Source: Prevotella melaninogenica
GTDB taxonomy: Bacteria > Bacteroidota > Bacteroidia > Bacteroidales > Bacteroidaceae
Direction: 5' to 3'
Length of the DNA stretch: 64,000 nt
Assembly: GCF_018127965.1 (NCBI RefSeq)
Contig: NZ_CP072349.1
Coordinates: 996,001 to 1,060,000 of the forward strand
Each line of letters begins with the position of its first letter. Position 1 is the stretch's first letter. Under the pieces are notes generated by a model. It ran no database searches. It saw only the letters and a program-made list of their open reading frames with translations, and was not told the DNA's origin. A program made the position numbers and the translations under genes. Positions 1-9,522 of this stretch are shown here, piece after piece.

Positions 1-1
1 A

Positions 2-1297
2 TATGAGACGTGGGCAATGACAGAAGACACAAGTTTCGTGAGTAAGTACAATTCTTCCCAGGAAGTAGATGTACTGGCAGAGAGACCCGAAATGGTTATC
101 CTATGGGCTGGCTATTCTTTCTCAAGAGGGTATAATACACCACGTGGACACCGTCATTGTATTGATGACTTACGTAAGATTATGCGTACAGGAAGTCCAG
201 GTGTTGATGGACAAGATGACATACAGCCAGGAACCTGTTGGACCTGCAAGGGTCCTGATGTTCCACGTCTAATGCGTGAGAAAGGAACTGATAAATTCTA
301 TGCTGCCAAGTGGAGCGACTGGGGACCAGAGGTCATGAACACCGTCGGTTGCTCTGACTGCCATGATGCAAGGACGATGGAACTTCGTCCCGCTCGTCCT
401 GCTCTCTATGAGGCATGGGCTCGTGTCGGTAAAGACGTGAGAAAAGCCAGCCATCAAGAGATGCGTAGCCTGGTCTGCGCACAGTGCCACACGGAATACT
501 ACTTCGAGAAAGAGAATGGCAACTATCTACATTTCCCTCAAGAGAAGGGTATGACGTGTGAGGCAGCAGAGGAATACTACGACAGTATTGGCTTCTATGA
601 TTACATTAATCCATTATCAAAGGCGAAGATTTTAAAGGCACAGCACCCTGGTTATGAATTGTATTTACAGGGAATCCATGGACAGCGTGGTGTTTCATGT
701 GCTGATTGTCATATGCCTTACATCTCTGAGGGTGGTGTGAAATATACAGATCACCATATTACAAGTCCATTAGCAAACATCAGTCGTACTTGCCAGACTT
801 GTCACCGTCAAGATGCTGAAACACTTCGTCAGAATGTATATGAGCGTCAACAGAAGATTTATGACTTCCGTACTCATGTTGAAAGAGAACTTGCTGCAGC
901 ACATATTGAAGCTAAATTTGCATGGGAAAAGGGTGCAACTGAGGCTGAGATGGAGCCTGTTTTGAAAGACCTTCGTAAGGGTCAGTGGCGTTGGGATTAT
1001 GCTGTTGCCAGCCATGGTGCTGCTTTCCATGCTCCACAAGAAGTAATGCGACTCCTTGGAAGTGCAATGGAATATGCAAAGGATGCACGCTTACAGATTG
1101 CACGTGTAGTTGCTCGTCACGGCTTTACAGGACAGATTCCTCTTCCTGACGTTTCTACTAAGGCTAAGGCACAGTCTTACATTGGCTTAGATATGACTAA
1201 GCTTAATGCACAAAAGAAGCAGTTCCTTGACACTATCGTTCCGAAGTGGATAGAGCAGGCACGCAAGAATAAGCGGTTTATAACTAAACCGATGTAA
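2..1297 (+). CDS. nrfA: Cytochrome c nitrite reductase, catalytic subunit NrfA (5' end cut by window)
   Basis: Periplasmic pentaheme enzyme that reduces nitrite to ammonia with six electrons. The frame is open from base 2, so the gene begins before the window; the ATG at 17 is internal. Five heme sites are visible in the right order: CWTCK, the lysine-ligated catalytic heme, near bases 236-250, then CSDCH, CAQCH (followed by EYYF, near the calcium site), CADCH and CQTCH. A late AFHAPQE segment fits the distal histidine ligand region. The C-terminus is complete. It is followed after about 200 bp by resB-ccsA, which suggests one nitrite-respiration locus; an NrfH quinol oxidase would be expected just upstream, outside the window. 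Confidence 0.96.
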   Translation, partial: YETWAMTEDTSFVSKYNSSQEVDVLAERPEMVILWAGYSFSRGYNTPRGHRHCIDDLRKIMRTGSPGVDGQDDIQPGTCWTCKGPDVPRLMREKGTDKFYAAKWSDWGPEVMNTVGCSDCHDARTMELRPARPALYEAWARVGKDVRKASHQEMRSLVCAQCHTEYYFEKENGNYLHFPQEKGMTCEAAEEYYDSIGFYDYINPLSKAKILKAQHPGYELYLQGIHGQRGVSCADCHMPYISEGGVKYTDHHITSPLANISRTCQTCHRQDAETLRQNVYERQQKIYDFRTHVERELAAAHIEAKFAWEKGATEAEMEPVLKDLRKGQWRWDYAVASHGAAFHAPQEVMRLLGSAMEYAKDARLQIARVVARHGFTGQIPLPDVSTKAKAQSYIGLDMTKLNAQKKQFLDTIVPKWIEQARKNKRFITKPM

Positions 1298-1311
1298 ACA
1301 AACTTACACAC

Positions 1312-1345
1312 AGGATTCCTTCCCATTAGGGGAGGAATCTTGTTC
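1312..1345 (+). terminator. Hairpin after nrfA
   Basis: Arms of about 13 bp (GATTCCTTCCC and GGGGAGGAATC plus wobble ends) around an ATTA loop, followed by a short T-containing stretch. It would end or attenuate nrfA transcription before resB. Confidence 0.6.
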
Positions 1346-1493
1346 AGTAAAATAGGAATACTCTATTTGAAGAATATTCTTGTATCCTAATATTTTATAT
1401 ATCAAAACGAAATTATTTATCTGCTCGTACTTCACAAACATAAAATAAAGTTTTTCAAGACCTTATTAATAGTGGGGGAGAGCCTCTTTTACT

Positions 1494-2831
1494 ATGTGGA
1501 ATAAACCTTATACACTTAAAGAAGGTACAGCAATAGTCGTTGGTTTATTGGTTACAGGTGGATTATTACAGGTAACAATAGGTCCCTTAGAGTGGGGTAT
1601 CTTTGCTTGGCCAGCCAACATTATTACATTAATCTTACTCGTACTGGCACTTATCATAGTCTATGCACTTCGTAAGCGGTCTTATTTCTGTCGTTTCATG
1701 TCAACCATGCAAGCGGCGATTCCAGCTATTGCTACAGCTGCAATACTCACTCTTCTTATGGGACTTACCAAACAAGTGGCAGAGGGGAAAGCTCCCATTG
1801 ACCCACTTGGTCTAACAAAGATGCTTAATTTCTGGCCGTTTATCCTTGTTTACCTATGGATGACAGCCATTGTTGGTGAAGTCACTTTGAATCAAATAGC
1901 ACATTTCTCTTGGCGTCGCTTGCCAACACTAACGAGTCATGTCGGACTGTTCCTTGTTCTTACATGTGGTACACTTGGTAGTGCAGATATGCTTCGAGTA
2001 AAGATGTTTTGCGAGCAAGGACAGGTTGAGTGGCGTGGTCTTGATGCTTTTAGTGCTGTTCATCACCTCCCTGTTGCAATTCAACTGGAGAAGTTTACCA
2101 TTGATGAATATCCACCTAAGCTCATGCTTATTGACAATATGGGACTTCCGCTTCCTAAGGGAAAACCTGAGAACATTCTTTTAGATAAGAATGTAAAGTC
2201 AGGTCAACTGTTAGATTGTAAGATTGAGGTACTCAAGCGTATTGATAATGCTATGCCAGTTATGCTCAGTAAGATGGTTGGTAAGATGCCTGGTGGTATG
2301 ATGAGCAATATCCGTATGGACTCTTTAGGACAGGCACGTAATAAGGATGGCTATATAGCTTCGGATGCAACAGGTACTGCTTGTGCGATATTGGTAAAGG
2401 TAACAACTGGTGTAGATGCTAATGGAAGCAGTGACTCTGGTTTAATTAAAGGTCATAAAAGTACTGTAACTGGTTGGCTCACTTGTGGAAGCTATCTTTT
2501 CCCTTATCAGTCTTTGAAACTTAGTGATGGTAGAAGATTGGTTATGCCAAATCGTGAGCCACGTCGTTTCGCTTCACTTGTTGACATCTATACACAGGAT
2601 GGAAAAAATATTCACACCGAGATAGAGGTTAACAAACCTTTTAGTATTGATGGATGGAAAATCTATCAGCTAAGTTACAATGAACAAATGGGCAAGTGGA
2701 GTAATCTAAGTATCTTTGAGATTGTAACAGACCCTTGGATGCCAGTTGTCTATGTAGGTATATTCATGTTGTTATTTGGAGCTGTTGGAATGTTCTTGAC
2801 AGCAAGTCGTAAGAAGGAGGTTAAGCTATGA
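1494..2831 (+). CDS. resB: Cytochrome c biogenesis protein ResB/Ccs1
   Basis: 445 aa membrane protein of the system II cytochrome c maturation machinery, which with CcsA moves heme across the membrane and attaches it to apocytochromes. Transmembrane segments lie near residues 14-60, 70-90, 110-130 and 140-160, then comes a large extracytoplasmic domain with the soluble ResB-type ending (FSIDGWKIYQLSY), then a final helix at about 418-440. A G-rich tract (GGGGGAG) sits about 16 bases before the ATG. Its stop overlaps the start of ccsA (ATGA). The position right after nrfA suggests it serves that multiheme protein. Confidence 0.88.
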   Translation: MWNKPYTLKEGTAIVVGLLVTGGLLQVTIGPLEWGIFAWPANIITLILLVLALIIVYALRKRSYFCRFMSTMQAAIPAIATAAILTLLMGLTKQVAEGKAPIDPLGLTKMLNFWPFILVYLWMTAIVGEVTLNQIAHFSWRRLPTLTSHVGLFLVLTCGTLGSADMLRVKMFCEQGQVEWRGLDAFSAVHHLPVAIQLEKFTIDEYPPKLMLIDNMGLPLPKGKPENILLDKNVKSGQLLDCKIEVLKRIDNAMPVMLSKMVGKMPGGMMSNIRMDSLGQARNKDGYIASDATGTACAILVKVTTGVDANGSSDSGLIKGHKSTVTGWLTCGSYLFPYQSLKLSDGRRLVMPNREPRRFASLVDIYTQDGKNIHTEIEVNKPFSIDGWKIYQLSYNEQMGKWSNLSIFEIVTDPWMPVVYVGIFMLLFGAVGMFLTASRKKEVKL

Positions 2832-3616
2832 TTTGGAGTTATTTTATCATATTTGCAGTCGTATCAGTAGTTTTATGGGCTATAGGTGCATGGGCTGCAT
2901 GGCGTAACCGTCGTATCTTAGCGTTTGGCGCAACAGGTCTTGGACTTGTAATCTTCTTTTCCTACATTCTTATTATGTGGATAACATTGGAGCGTCCACC
3001 ACTTCGAACGATGGGAGAAACGCGTTTATGGTATAGTTTTTTCCTTCCTTTGGCAGGTATTATTGTCTTTAGTCGTTGGCAGTATAAATGGATATTGAGC
3101 TTTTCAACACTTCTTGCAACAGTGTTTGTATGTGTTAATATCTTTAAGCCTGAGATTCATTCCAAGACGCTTATGCCAGCCTTGCAGAGTCCATGGTTTG
3201 CTCCTCATGTAATTGTGTATATGATGGCATATGCACTTTTGGGTGCAGCAGTAGTCATGTCGGTCTATCTTCTTTTCTTTAAGAAGGGAACTGATACGAT
3301 TAAAGAGATGGAGATAACTGATAACCTCGCCTATGTTGGACTATCATTTATGACACTTGGTATGCTTATGGGTGCTTTGTGGGCAAAAGAGGCATGGGGA
3401 CATTATTGGTCATGGGACCCAAAAGAAACATGGGCAGCTATCACTTGGCTTGCTTATTTGGTCTATGTTCACTATCGTCAGTATCGTCCTCGCATTGTTC
3501 GCCCAGCCTTATGGGTACTCATTATAGCCTTCATCTTACTGCAGATGTGCTGGTGGGGAATTAATTATCTGCCGTCAGCGCAAGGAATGAGTGTTCATAC
3601 ATATAACTTAAGTTAA
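2828..3616 (+). CDS. ccsA: Cytochrome c biogenesis protein CcsA
   Basis: 262 aa polytopic membrane protein of the CcmC/CcmF/CcsA heme-handling family. The tryptophan-rich WWD signature is clear (WGHYWSWDPKETW, residues about 190-202), with flanking membrane histidines near residues 127 and 215. It is translationally coupled to resB through a 4-base ATGA overlap, so the two probably form the ResB-CcsA complex, split rather than fused as in epsilonproteobacterial CcsBA. A strong terminator follows. Confidence 0.92.
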   Translation: MIWSYFIIFAVVSVVLWAIGAWAAWRNRRILAFGATGLGLVIFFSYILIMWITLERPPLRTMGETRLWYSFFLPLAGIIVFSRWQYKWILSFSTLLATVFVCVNIFKPEIHSKTLMPALQSPWFAPHVIVYMMAYALLGAAVVMSVYLLFFKKGTDTIKEMEITDNLAYVGLSFMTLGMLMGALWAKEAWGHYWSWDPKETWAAITWLAYLVYVHYRQYRPRIVRPALWVLIIAFILLQMCWWGINYLPSAQGMSVHTYNLS

Positions 3617-3629
3617 AACACTTTGTTTC

Positions 3630-3682
3630 AAATCGGTTCATTAGAAGGTTATTTCTTAATTCTAATGAACCGATTTTGTTTT
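3630..3682 (+). terminator. Strong intrinsic terminator after ccsA
   Basis: 17-bp perfect stem (AAATCGGTTCATTAGAA at 3630-3646, its complement at 3660-3676) with a 13-base loop, followed by TGTTTT. The arm sequence resembles the terminal inverted repeat of the 200-bp hairpin elements elsewhere in the window. Confidence 0.85.
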
Positions 3683-3790
3683 ACTCATACAGCTTCTCTT
3701 GATATTATCATTAAGTCATATTTTTGACAAAACCCTTTGTTCTTCCATATCTTTTTTATACTTTTGACGACTGAATTCAACAATAATAAG

Positions 3791-4996
3791 ATGAGACAGA
3801 TTATTAATCACTTTACAGACGATGACCTTTATAAGCTTACAATGTGCTGTGCTGTCATTGACAACTATCCACGTGCACATGTTTGCTATCAGTTTGTTGA
3901 TCGTGACGATACGGTCTATCCAGAAGATTTTGCACTTGAAGTGGAACATCAAATAGAGTTACTTGAGACGGTTGTTATTACCGACGAAGAAATAAGTTTT
4001 CTTCGACAGAAGTGCAATTATCTTCCAGAATGGTTCTTGACATACCTCCGCGGCTTTCGCTTTTCACGTGAGTGGGTGAAGGTATGGCAGGATGAGGATA
4101 GGCATCTTCATATTGAGTTTGAAGGATTATGGGCTGATACTATTCTGTTAGAGGTAAAGGTTCTTGCCATCATTTCAGAGCTATTCTATATGTTTAACGA
4201 CCAAGCTCAGAAGTTTGATTATCAAGAACTTTACGATAAGACTTACCATAAGACAGAGCGATTACTTGAGGCTGGATGTGTATTCTCAGACTTTGGTACA
4301 CGTCGTCGTGCCAGCCTTACAGCAGAAGATACTGCTGTTCGTGCCATGAAGGATTGCTACGACAGTCGTGAATGGAAAGGACGCTTTGTTGGAACAAGCA
4401 ATATTCATCTTGCCATGAAGTATAATCTTATGCCTGTTGGTACGATGGCGCATGAGTTTATTTGCGCTATTGGCGGTATGTTTGGACCTCAAATGGCAAA
4501 CTATATGGCCATGGAAGCATGGCGTAGAACTTATCGAGGTGCTTTGGGAACTTACCTTTACGATTCCTTTGGGTGGGATATATTCTCTTATAACTTCTCT
4601 GAAGACTTTGCTAATCAGTTCAAGGGATTGCGTATTGACTCTGGTGATAACTTTGAGCAATTAGAGAAGATCATTGCAAAATATAATTCTTTCGGTATCG
4701 ATGCACGTGATAAGCAGGTGTTATTCTCAAATGCTTTAGATACGGATAAGGCTATTGAGATACAGCGTTATGCTGAGAATCGAGTGAAGCCTTCATTTGG
4801 TATTGGTACTCACTTTACCAATGATTTCCCACATGTAAAGCCAATGAACATTGTTATTAAGTTGGTCGCTGTAAAGATTACGGAGTCATGGCCGTTCTAT
4901 AACGAGACCTGTAAGATCTCAGAAGACAAAGGTAAGCATACAGGTAAGCCTGAGGTTATAAAGCGCTTCATGGAAGCAATTAATTATAAAGAATAG
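3791..4996 (+). CDS. pncB: Nicotinate phosphoribosyltransferase
   Basis: 401 aa cytoplasmic enzyme that joins nicotinate to PRPP to give nicotinate mononucleotide in NAD salvage. The ATG at 3791 gives the usual family start (MRQIINHFTDDDLYKLTM); a longer in-frame start at 3737 would add a hydrophobic leader not expected for this enzyme. The signature GTSNIHLAMKYN..GTMAHE is present, as are the FGTRRRAS and RIDSGD motifs. It stands alone between two strong terminators. Confidence 0.95.
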   Translation: MRQIINHFTDDDLYKLTMCCAVIDNYPRAHVCYQFVDRDDTVYPEDFALEVEHQIELLETVVITDEEISFLRQKCNYLPEWFLTYLRGFRFSREWVKVWQDEDRHLHIEFEGLWADTILLEVKVLAIISELFYMFNDQAQKFDYQELYDKTYHKTERLLEAGCVFSDFGTRRRASLTAEDTAVRAMKDCYDSREWKGRFVGTSNIHLAMKYNLMPVGTMAHEFICAIGGMFGPQMANYMAMEAWRRTYRGALGTYLYDSFGWDIFSYNFSEDFANQFKGLRIDSGDNFEQLEKIIAKYNSFGIDARDKQVLFSNALDTDKAIEIQRYAENRVKPSFGIGTHFTNDFPHVKPMNIVIKLVAVKITESWPFYNETCKISEDKGKHTGKPEVIKRFMEAINYKE

Positions 4997-5040
4997 ACTT
5001 CTATATAATTTTTACCTCAAATATTACAGAGGGATAAGCT

Positions 5041-5091
5041 AAAAGGCGATAATAAGTAATGAAAATATTCATCAGCTTATTATCGCCTTTT
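5041..5091. terminator. Bidirectional terminator between pncB and the MATE gene
   Basis: Perfect 16-bp stem (AAAAGGCGATAATAAG at 5041-5056, complement at 5076-5091). The A-run on one side and T-run on the other make it suitable for both converging genes. Confidence 0.85.
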
Positions 5092-5150
5092 GAAGTTATA
5101 TAGCTCTTAATCTATTATCAAAGTCATATTTTATGAATAGCAAATAATGA

Positions 5151-5210
5151 TAATCATAATTATGAAGTGTAGTAGTAATCATAATTATGAATTTTGAATT
5201 ATGAATTTTG
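5151..5210. repeat. Short AT-rich direct repeats
   Basis: TAATCATAATTATGAA occurs at 5151-5166 and again at 5176-5191, 25 bp apart, followed by two overlapping GAATTTTG/GAATTATG units. It lies downstream of the MATE gene. No function is evident. Confidence 0.6.
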
Positions 5211-5217
5211 GATTATC

Positions 5218-6576
5218 TTATGCCTTTGCTCCAGACTCTATCTTCTTTAATCCCTTCTGATAGTAGATATAGTAAAGTACGCCTGACAATGTTAAACCAA
5301 ATGGGAAGGCAAACCAAACACCAACCAACTGATAGTTCATAACGACTCCAAAGAGATAGCCTAAAGGTAGAGATACGATGAAGAAAGAAACAAACGCAAT
5401 CCAAATTAATGGACGAACATTAGCTGTACCACGCATTGCATTGGCATAATTACACTGCAAGCCATCACCAAACTGATAAATCATAAATGGAATAATCGTC
5501 ATAGAGACCATTGAAATAACGTTTACGTTATCAGTGAAAAGACCACCGATGATATGACGGCAAATAAAGATAGGCACAGAAGTGAGTATGGCAAGCAAGA
5601 AAACTAAATGTATTCCTGCCGTTGCTGTTCGTCTTACAGCAAGATAGTCACGTTGTCCCATGAAGTTACTAATGCGTACTGCTACCGCTGCTGCCAAGCC
5701 ATAGTAGATCATGTAGCCTAACTGTGAAATCGTCAACATAACCTGATGAGCCGCTAAAGATTCTGTACCGAACCAACCAACCATCAAGCTTGAAAGGCTA
5801 AAGGCAGCAGTTTCCATACCCATTTGTAATGCTAAAGGAATACCAAGAACAGTAATCTGCTTGAAGTCTGCATATTTCACTTGGCCCAAGCTCCACCCCT
5901 TCTTGTATTCTTTATATTTCCTACTAAAGAAGAAGATGCCTACCATAATGAAAGCCATCACGATACGTGAAATCATTGTAGATAGTCCTGCACCAACCAA
6001 TCCCATCTCTGGAAGTCCTAAATGACCATAGATAAGTACCCAGTTACCAAAGATATTCATTACATTTCCTGCAACAAGAATCCACATTGCCACCTTTGTG
6101 TCAGTGATACCATCAGTAAACTGGCGGAAAGTATTAAACCAACATACAAATGGGAGAGATACAAGTTGGATAAGGAAGTAAGGGCGTATGAGTGGTAATA
6201 ACTCTTCTGGCTGTCCCAAACGGTGAATGTTCAAGTACAGAACAATCATAATGGCAGATAAAAGTATTGCCATACAGGTGTTAGCTGCAGCAGCACTCTT
6301 CATTACTTCACCAATACGATGTGTCTTATCCTGTCCGTATAGAATACCAACAAGTGCTGTAATAGCATATGTAAAGCCAATAGCAAAAATAATGACCAGC
6401 GTAAACATATTGTTGACAAATGCCGCTGCAGCCAATTCTTCTGTACTATGATGTCCAATCATAAGAGTATCGGCAAAGTTAAGAATAAGGTTTCCTAATT
6501 GTCCGATAATGATTGGAACGCCTAAATAAGTAAGGTTACGATAGTGTGTTTCGTACTTTGAAAATTGATATGACAT
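5218..6576 (-). CDS. MATE family efflux transporter
   Basis: 452 aa inner-membrane antiporter of the NorM/DinF type, expected to export cationic drugs or metabolites using a sodium or proton gradient. The N-terminus YLGVPIIIGQLGN and the following DTLMIGHHSTEELAAAAF are typical of MATE helices 1-2, and a second similar half follows from about residue 240. About twelve hydrophobic segments are visible. It is monocistronic, with its own TACCTTTG promoter box. The substrate cannot be told from the sequence. Confidence 0.9.
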   Translation of the reverse strand: MSYQFSKYETHYRNLTYLGVPIIIGQLGNLILNFADTLMIGHHSTEELAAAAFVNNMFTLVIIFAIGFTYAITALVGILYGQDKTHRIGEVMKSAAAANTCMAILLSAIMIVLYLNIHRLGQPEELLPLIRPYFLIQLVSLPFVCWFNTFRQFTDGITDTKVAMWILVAGNVMNIFGNWVLIYGHLGLPEMGLVGAGLSTMISRIVMAFIMVGIFFFSRKYKEYKKGWSLGQVKYADFKQITVLGIPLALQMGMETAAFSLSSLMVGWFGTESLAAHQVMLTISQLGYMIYYGLAAAVAVRISNFMGQRDYLAVRRTATAGIHLVFLLAILTSVPIFICRHIIGGLFTDNVNVISMVSMTIIPFMIYQFGDGLQCNYANAMRGTANVRPLIWIAFVSFFIVSLPLGYLFGVVMNYQLVGVWFAFPFGLTLSGVLYYIYYQKGLKKIESGAKA

Positions 6577-6611
6577 ACTAATTCTTGCTATTTGTTATCC
6601 TAAGTGTGCTG

Positions 6612-6645
6612 CAAAGGTACGAAAAATTATTGTATTTTCATACAA
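6612..6645 (-). promoter_or_regulatory. Bacteroidota-type promoter of the MATE gene
   Basis: On the minus strand TACCTTTG (-7 box, 6612-6619) is preceded 23 bp upstream by TTG. It lies about 40 bp before the start codon. Confidence 0.55.
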
Positions 6646-6882
6646 TTTTCATAAATTACTTTATCTTAGTTGATGATAAATAGGATAAAAAAAAACTGCT
6701 TTATCTATTCTCAGGCGGTTTATTTATAGGGTTAAAAGAGTGTTTTTACAAGTAAGAAAAGTCCACCTTTATTATATAAGAAACATAAAATCCATCCAAA
6801 GTCTTTTCATGAAGTAATTAGGAGTAAAGCCCTATAATGTATCGCTGTCATTATGCAGAGGACGATAATGCACAAACGAAAA
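6646..6882. other. Gene-free stretch, nothing recognised
   Basis: AT-rich sequence between the MATE promoter and the terminator of the outer-membrane barrel gene. No ORF, repeat-family copy or RNA gene was seen. Confidence 0.5.
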
Positions 6883-6904
6883 GAGGAGACCCTATTGTCT
6901 CCTC
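6883..6904 (-). terminator. Terminator of the outer-membrane barrel gene
   Basis: 8-bp perfect stem GAGGAGAC/GTCTCCTC with a 6-base loop; read on the minus strand it is followed by TTTTCGTTTG. Confidence 0.65.
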
Positions 6905-6932
6905 AAAACAATATAGTATTTGTTTTAATGAT

Positions 6933-7511
6933 TTACAAGTCAAACTTGTAGCCTAAAGTAATCTGGAATACGCTATTCTTAGCATCAGTCAATTTGAAAG
7001 CCTTGCTAACACCCCAATTGTAACGAGCATCAAGCTGGAAATTGTTGTATTCGTAAGAAAGACCTACTGGAATAGAAACATCTACAGACTGTGCCTTTAC
7101 TACTGGATTATCAAATGCATCAAGATTATTTACCTTAAGCTTGTTGCTAACATTAAATCCAGGCTGAACACCCAATTTTACAGCAAGACCTTTAACAACA
7201 TAAACGTTTGCCATGATAGGAACATTAATATAATCAAGGCGGTTTGTAGCATCAACTAAATTACCGAAATTAGCTTTTGCACCCTGCATAGAGTAGAGTA
7301 CACCTGCACTTACAGAGAAAATATCACTTGCCTGATACTCACCCTCAACACCAGCTACAAGACCTACACGAGGGTCTGAGCCCTTAACCTCTGTGAGATT
7401 AGCAATACTAACACCAACCTTTGGCTGAAGGTTGAATGAACCAACTGCATGCTGTGCGAATGTAGATACTGATGAAAGCATCAGTGCTGCTACAACTAAA
7501 ATCTTTTTCAT
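6933..7511 (-). CDS. Outer-membrane beta-barrel protein (PorT/OmpW-like)
   Basis: 192 aa with a clear signal peptide (MKKILVVAALMLSSVSTFAQ) and then alternating-strand sequence typical of small 8-strand barrels: VGVSIANL, VGLVAGVEGEYQ, FSVSAGVLYS, VQPGFNVSNKL and a C-terminal ITLGYKFDL ending in an aromatic/hydrophobic residue, as BAM-inserted proteins do. Family assignment (porin-like, OMP_b-brl_2) is inferred from this pattern only. The gene is monocistronic, with a textbook promoter at 7637-7667 and a leader of about 120 nt. Confidence 0.8.
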   Translation of the reverse strand: MKKILVVAALMLSSVSTFAQHAVGSFNLQPKVGVSIANLTEVKGSDPRVGLVAGVEGEYQASDIFSVSAGVLYSMQGAKANFGNLVDATNRLDYINVPIMANVYVVKGLAVKLGVQPGFNVSNKLKVNNLDAFDNPVVKAQSVDVSIPVGLSYEYNNFQLDARYNWGVSKAFKLTDAKNSVFQITLGYKFDL

Positions 7512-7636
7512 AACTCTTTGTTTTTTTATTAAGTATATTTTATTCTATAGTTATCCTTTATTATACTCCTCATCATAAGCCTTTTAAAGCCTCCAATAGA
7601 GAAGTTTTATATTGAATATTTCGTTAATTATGTGCG

Positions 7637-7667
7637 CAAAATTAAACGAAACTAATGTAACTTCAAA
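7637..7667 (-). promoter_or_regulatory. Promoter of the outer-membrane barrel gene
   Basis: Minus-strand TTTG (7664-7667), 19-bp spacer, then TAATTTTG (7637-7644). This matches the Bacteroidota -33/-7 arrangement exactly. Confidence 0.75.
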
Positions 7668-7817
7668 GGTTTTTGCGTTAAATATTATTTATATGACACA
7701 ACAACAAAGAAAATACATAGAAAAAGGTGGATTGAAGAAGATTTTTCTTTCAATCCACCTTATTATATACCTAATACTAATCTTATAATCTTTATGAGGA
7801 TTATAAGAGTCTAATAC

Positions 7818-8806
7818 TTACTTTACTTGGCAACTAAGTTCCTTACCCTCTGATAGTTCTTTTACACTGCTAAGGGTTGAAACTGCGATGTTGTAGAGCG
7901 CTTCCTTTGTAAAGAATGCTTGGTGAGAGGTCAATACAACGTTTGGAACCATCAGTAAGCGAGCCAATACGTCATCGTCAATCATCTTATCGCTCTTATC
8001 CTCATAGAAGTACTCCTTCTCCTCTTCATAAACGTCAAGACCCGCTGAACCCACCTGCTTTGTACGCAAGCCTTCGATAAGGTCCTCCGTATGGATAAGC
8101 TGACCACGACCAGTATTGATAATCATCACACCCTTCTTCATCTTTGCAATACTTTCCTTATTGATAAGGAACTTTGTGTCTGGTGTTAATGGGCAGTGGA
8201 GGGAGATGATATCACTATTCGCATAAAGTTCGTCAAGCTGAACAACCTTCACATTATACTGCTTTGCAAACTCTTGATCTGGATAGAGATCGTATGCCAT
8301 AATATTCATACCAAAGCCGTGAAGAATCTTAATAAGCTCTTTGGCAATACGACCCATGCCAACAATACCAGCTGTCTTACCATACATGTCGAAGCCTAAC
8401 AAACCATGTAATGTGAAGTTTCCATCACGTGTACGGTTCACAGCACGATAAATCTTACGGTTCAGACTTAGCATCAATGCTACAGCATACTCAGCAACAG
8501 CATGTGGAGAGTAAGCAGGTACGTGTGTCACCTTAATACGACCTTCAGCAGCTTTAAGGTCAACATTATTGAAACCAGCACATCGAAGCGCTACAAGTTT
8601 TACACCATTGTTCACTAATTCATCAATAACTCTTGCATCGCACTCTGCATTTACGAAAATACAAACCACGTCTGCACCCTTTGCCAAAGGCACAGTACTA
8701 ATACTGAGACGCTCTTGATAATAGCGAATATCGAAATTATAATCCTTGTTTACTTCGTTGAAAGACTCGATGTCATACGACTTTGCGTCGAAAATGCTAT
8801 CCTCAT
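7818..8806 (-). CDS. ldhA: D-lactate dehydrogenase-type 2-hydroxyacid dehydrogenase (frameshifted near its start)
   Basis: NAD-dependent enzyme expected to reduce pyruvate to D-lactate. The Rossmann motif GIVGMGRIAKEL, the catalytic region NTGRGQLIHTEDL and the LTSHQAF histidine are present. The frame running to the stop has no start: upstream of residue V45 it continues as FDAKSYDIESFNEVNKDYNF, with a stop just before. The natural start ATG AGG ATA GCA at 8806 lies in another frame and joins if the AAAA run at 8791-8794 had one more A, restoring MRIAFFDAKSYD and a 329 aa protein of normal length. I therefore annotate one gene with a 1-nt deletion; a GTG at 8693 would give only a 291 aa fragment. 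Confidence 0.85.
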
Positions 8807-8937
8807 TGCTATTTACCTAAATTTAATTATTATAAGTGCTATAGATAATCCTTTATACGATAAAAGGATTTCTTTATTTTTTCTGATTCCTCAGGTAATC
8901 TTTAATGTATATGTTATCCAACTTACTTAAGACAATG

Positions 8938-8969
8938 CAAAGGTACACATAATTTGTAATTCTTGCAAA
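8938..8969 (-). promoter_or_regulatory. Promoter of ldhA
   Basis: Minus-strand TTTG (8966-8969), 20-bp spacer, TACCTTTG (8938-8945). The leader of about 125 nt includes a small hairpin (AATCCTTT and AAAGGATT near 8850-8875). Confidence 0.75.
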
Positions 8970-9346
8970 TAATTATCTTTTATAGTTGTTCTTTATGAGA
9001 TAGAATAGTTTATCATTTTGCAGAAATGAAAGCTATATTACTATGATAGTTTTAATTTTATTTTGCTGTCACTTTTAACAGTTCGTGTAGACTTATTATA
9101 AACCAACAAGTTACAACCTATAATCTGATGATGGGAGTGACAGGAAATCTATTTTAAAGAATTTGTGCTGTTATGAGAAAGTAGAAGTTTGGAATGATTT
9201 GATGAAGTAGCGTATAATGGTTCAGAATTACTCATGATTAAGTTGTTCTCACCTTGATAACATACCTTATCAACAAGTCTCTTTTCTTCGCTTAGAAAAG
9301 AGTCATTATAAAACTTTCTTCTCTTTTCTTATCTATTTGTAAAGGC
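8970..9346. other. Gene-free stretch, nothing recognised
   Basis: Non-coding sequence between the ldhA promoter and the 22-bp-phased repeat. No supported ORF or RNA gene. Confidence 0.4.
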
Positions 9347-9350
9347 TCAG

Positions 9351-9383
9351 CACATATGGTGCGGATGGTGAACACCAATAGTG
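9351..9383. repeat. 22-bp-phased palindrome array, copy a (2 units)
   Basis: CACATATGGTG starts at 9351 and CACCAATAGTG at 9373, exactly 22 bp apart, with GATGGTGAA-type spacer sequence between them. It belongs to a family found at five places in the window and lies about 190 bp upstream of the orphan gene at 9574. Confidence 0.75.
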
Positions 9384-9522
9384 CGAACGCAGGAGAATGA
9401 ATCGAAATAAAGTATTCTAATGATACGAATAGTAGTTTCTTGCTTGTTTTTAATAGAAGTTTTAACTTCAATGGGACCTATAAATTGAACGGTAAATTTG
9501 CTTTTTATGTTGTAAATGATTA

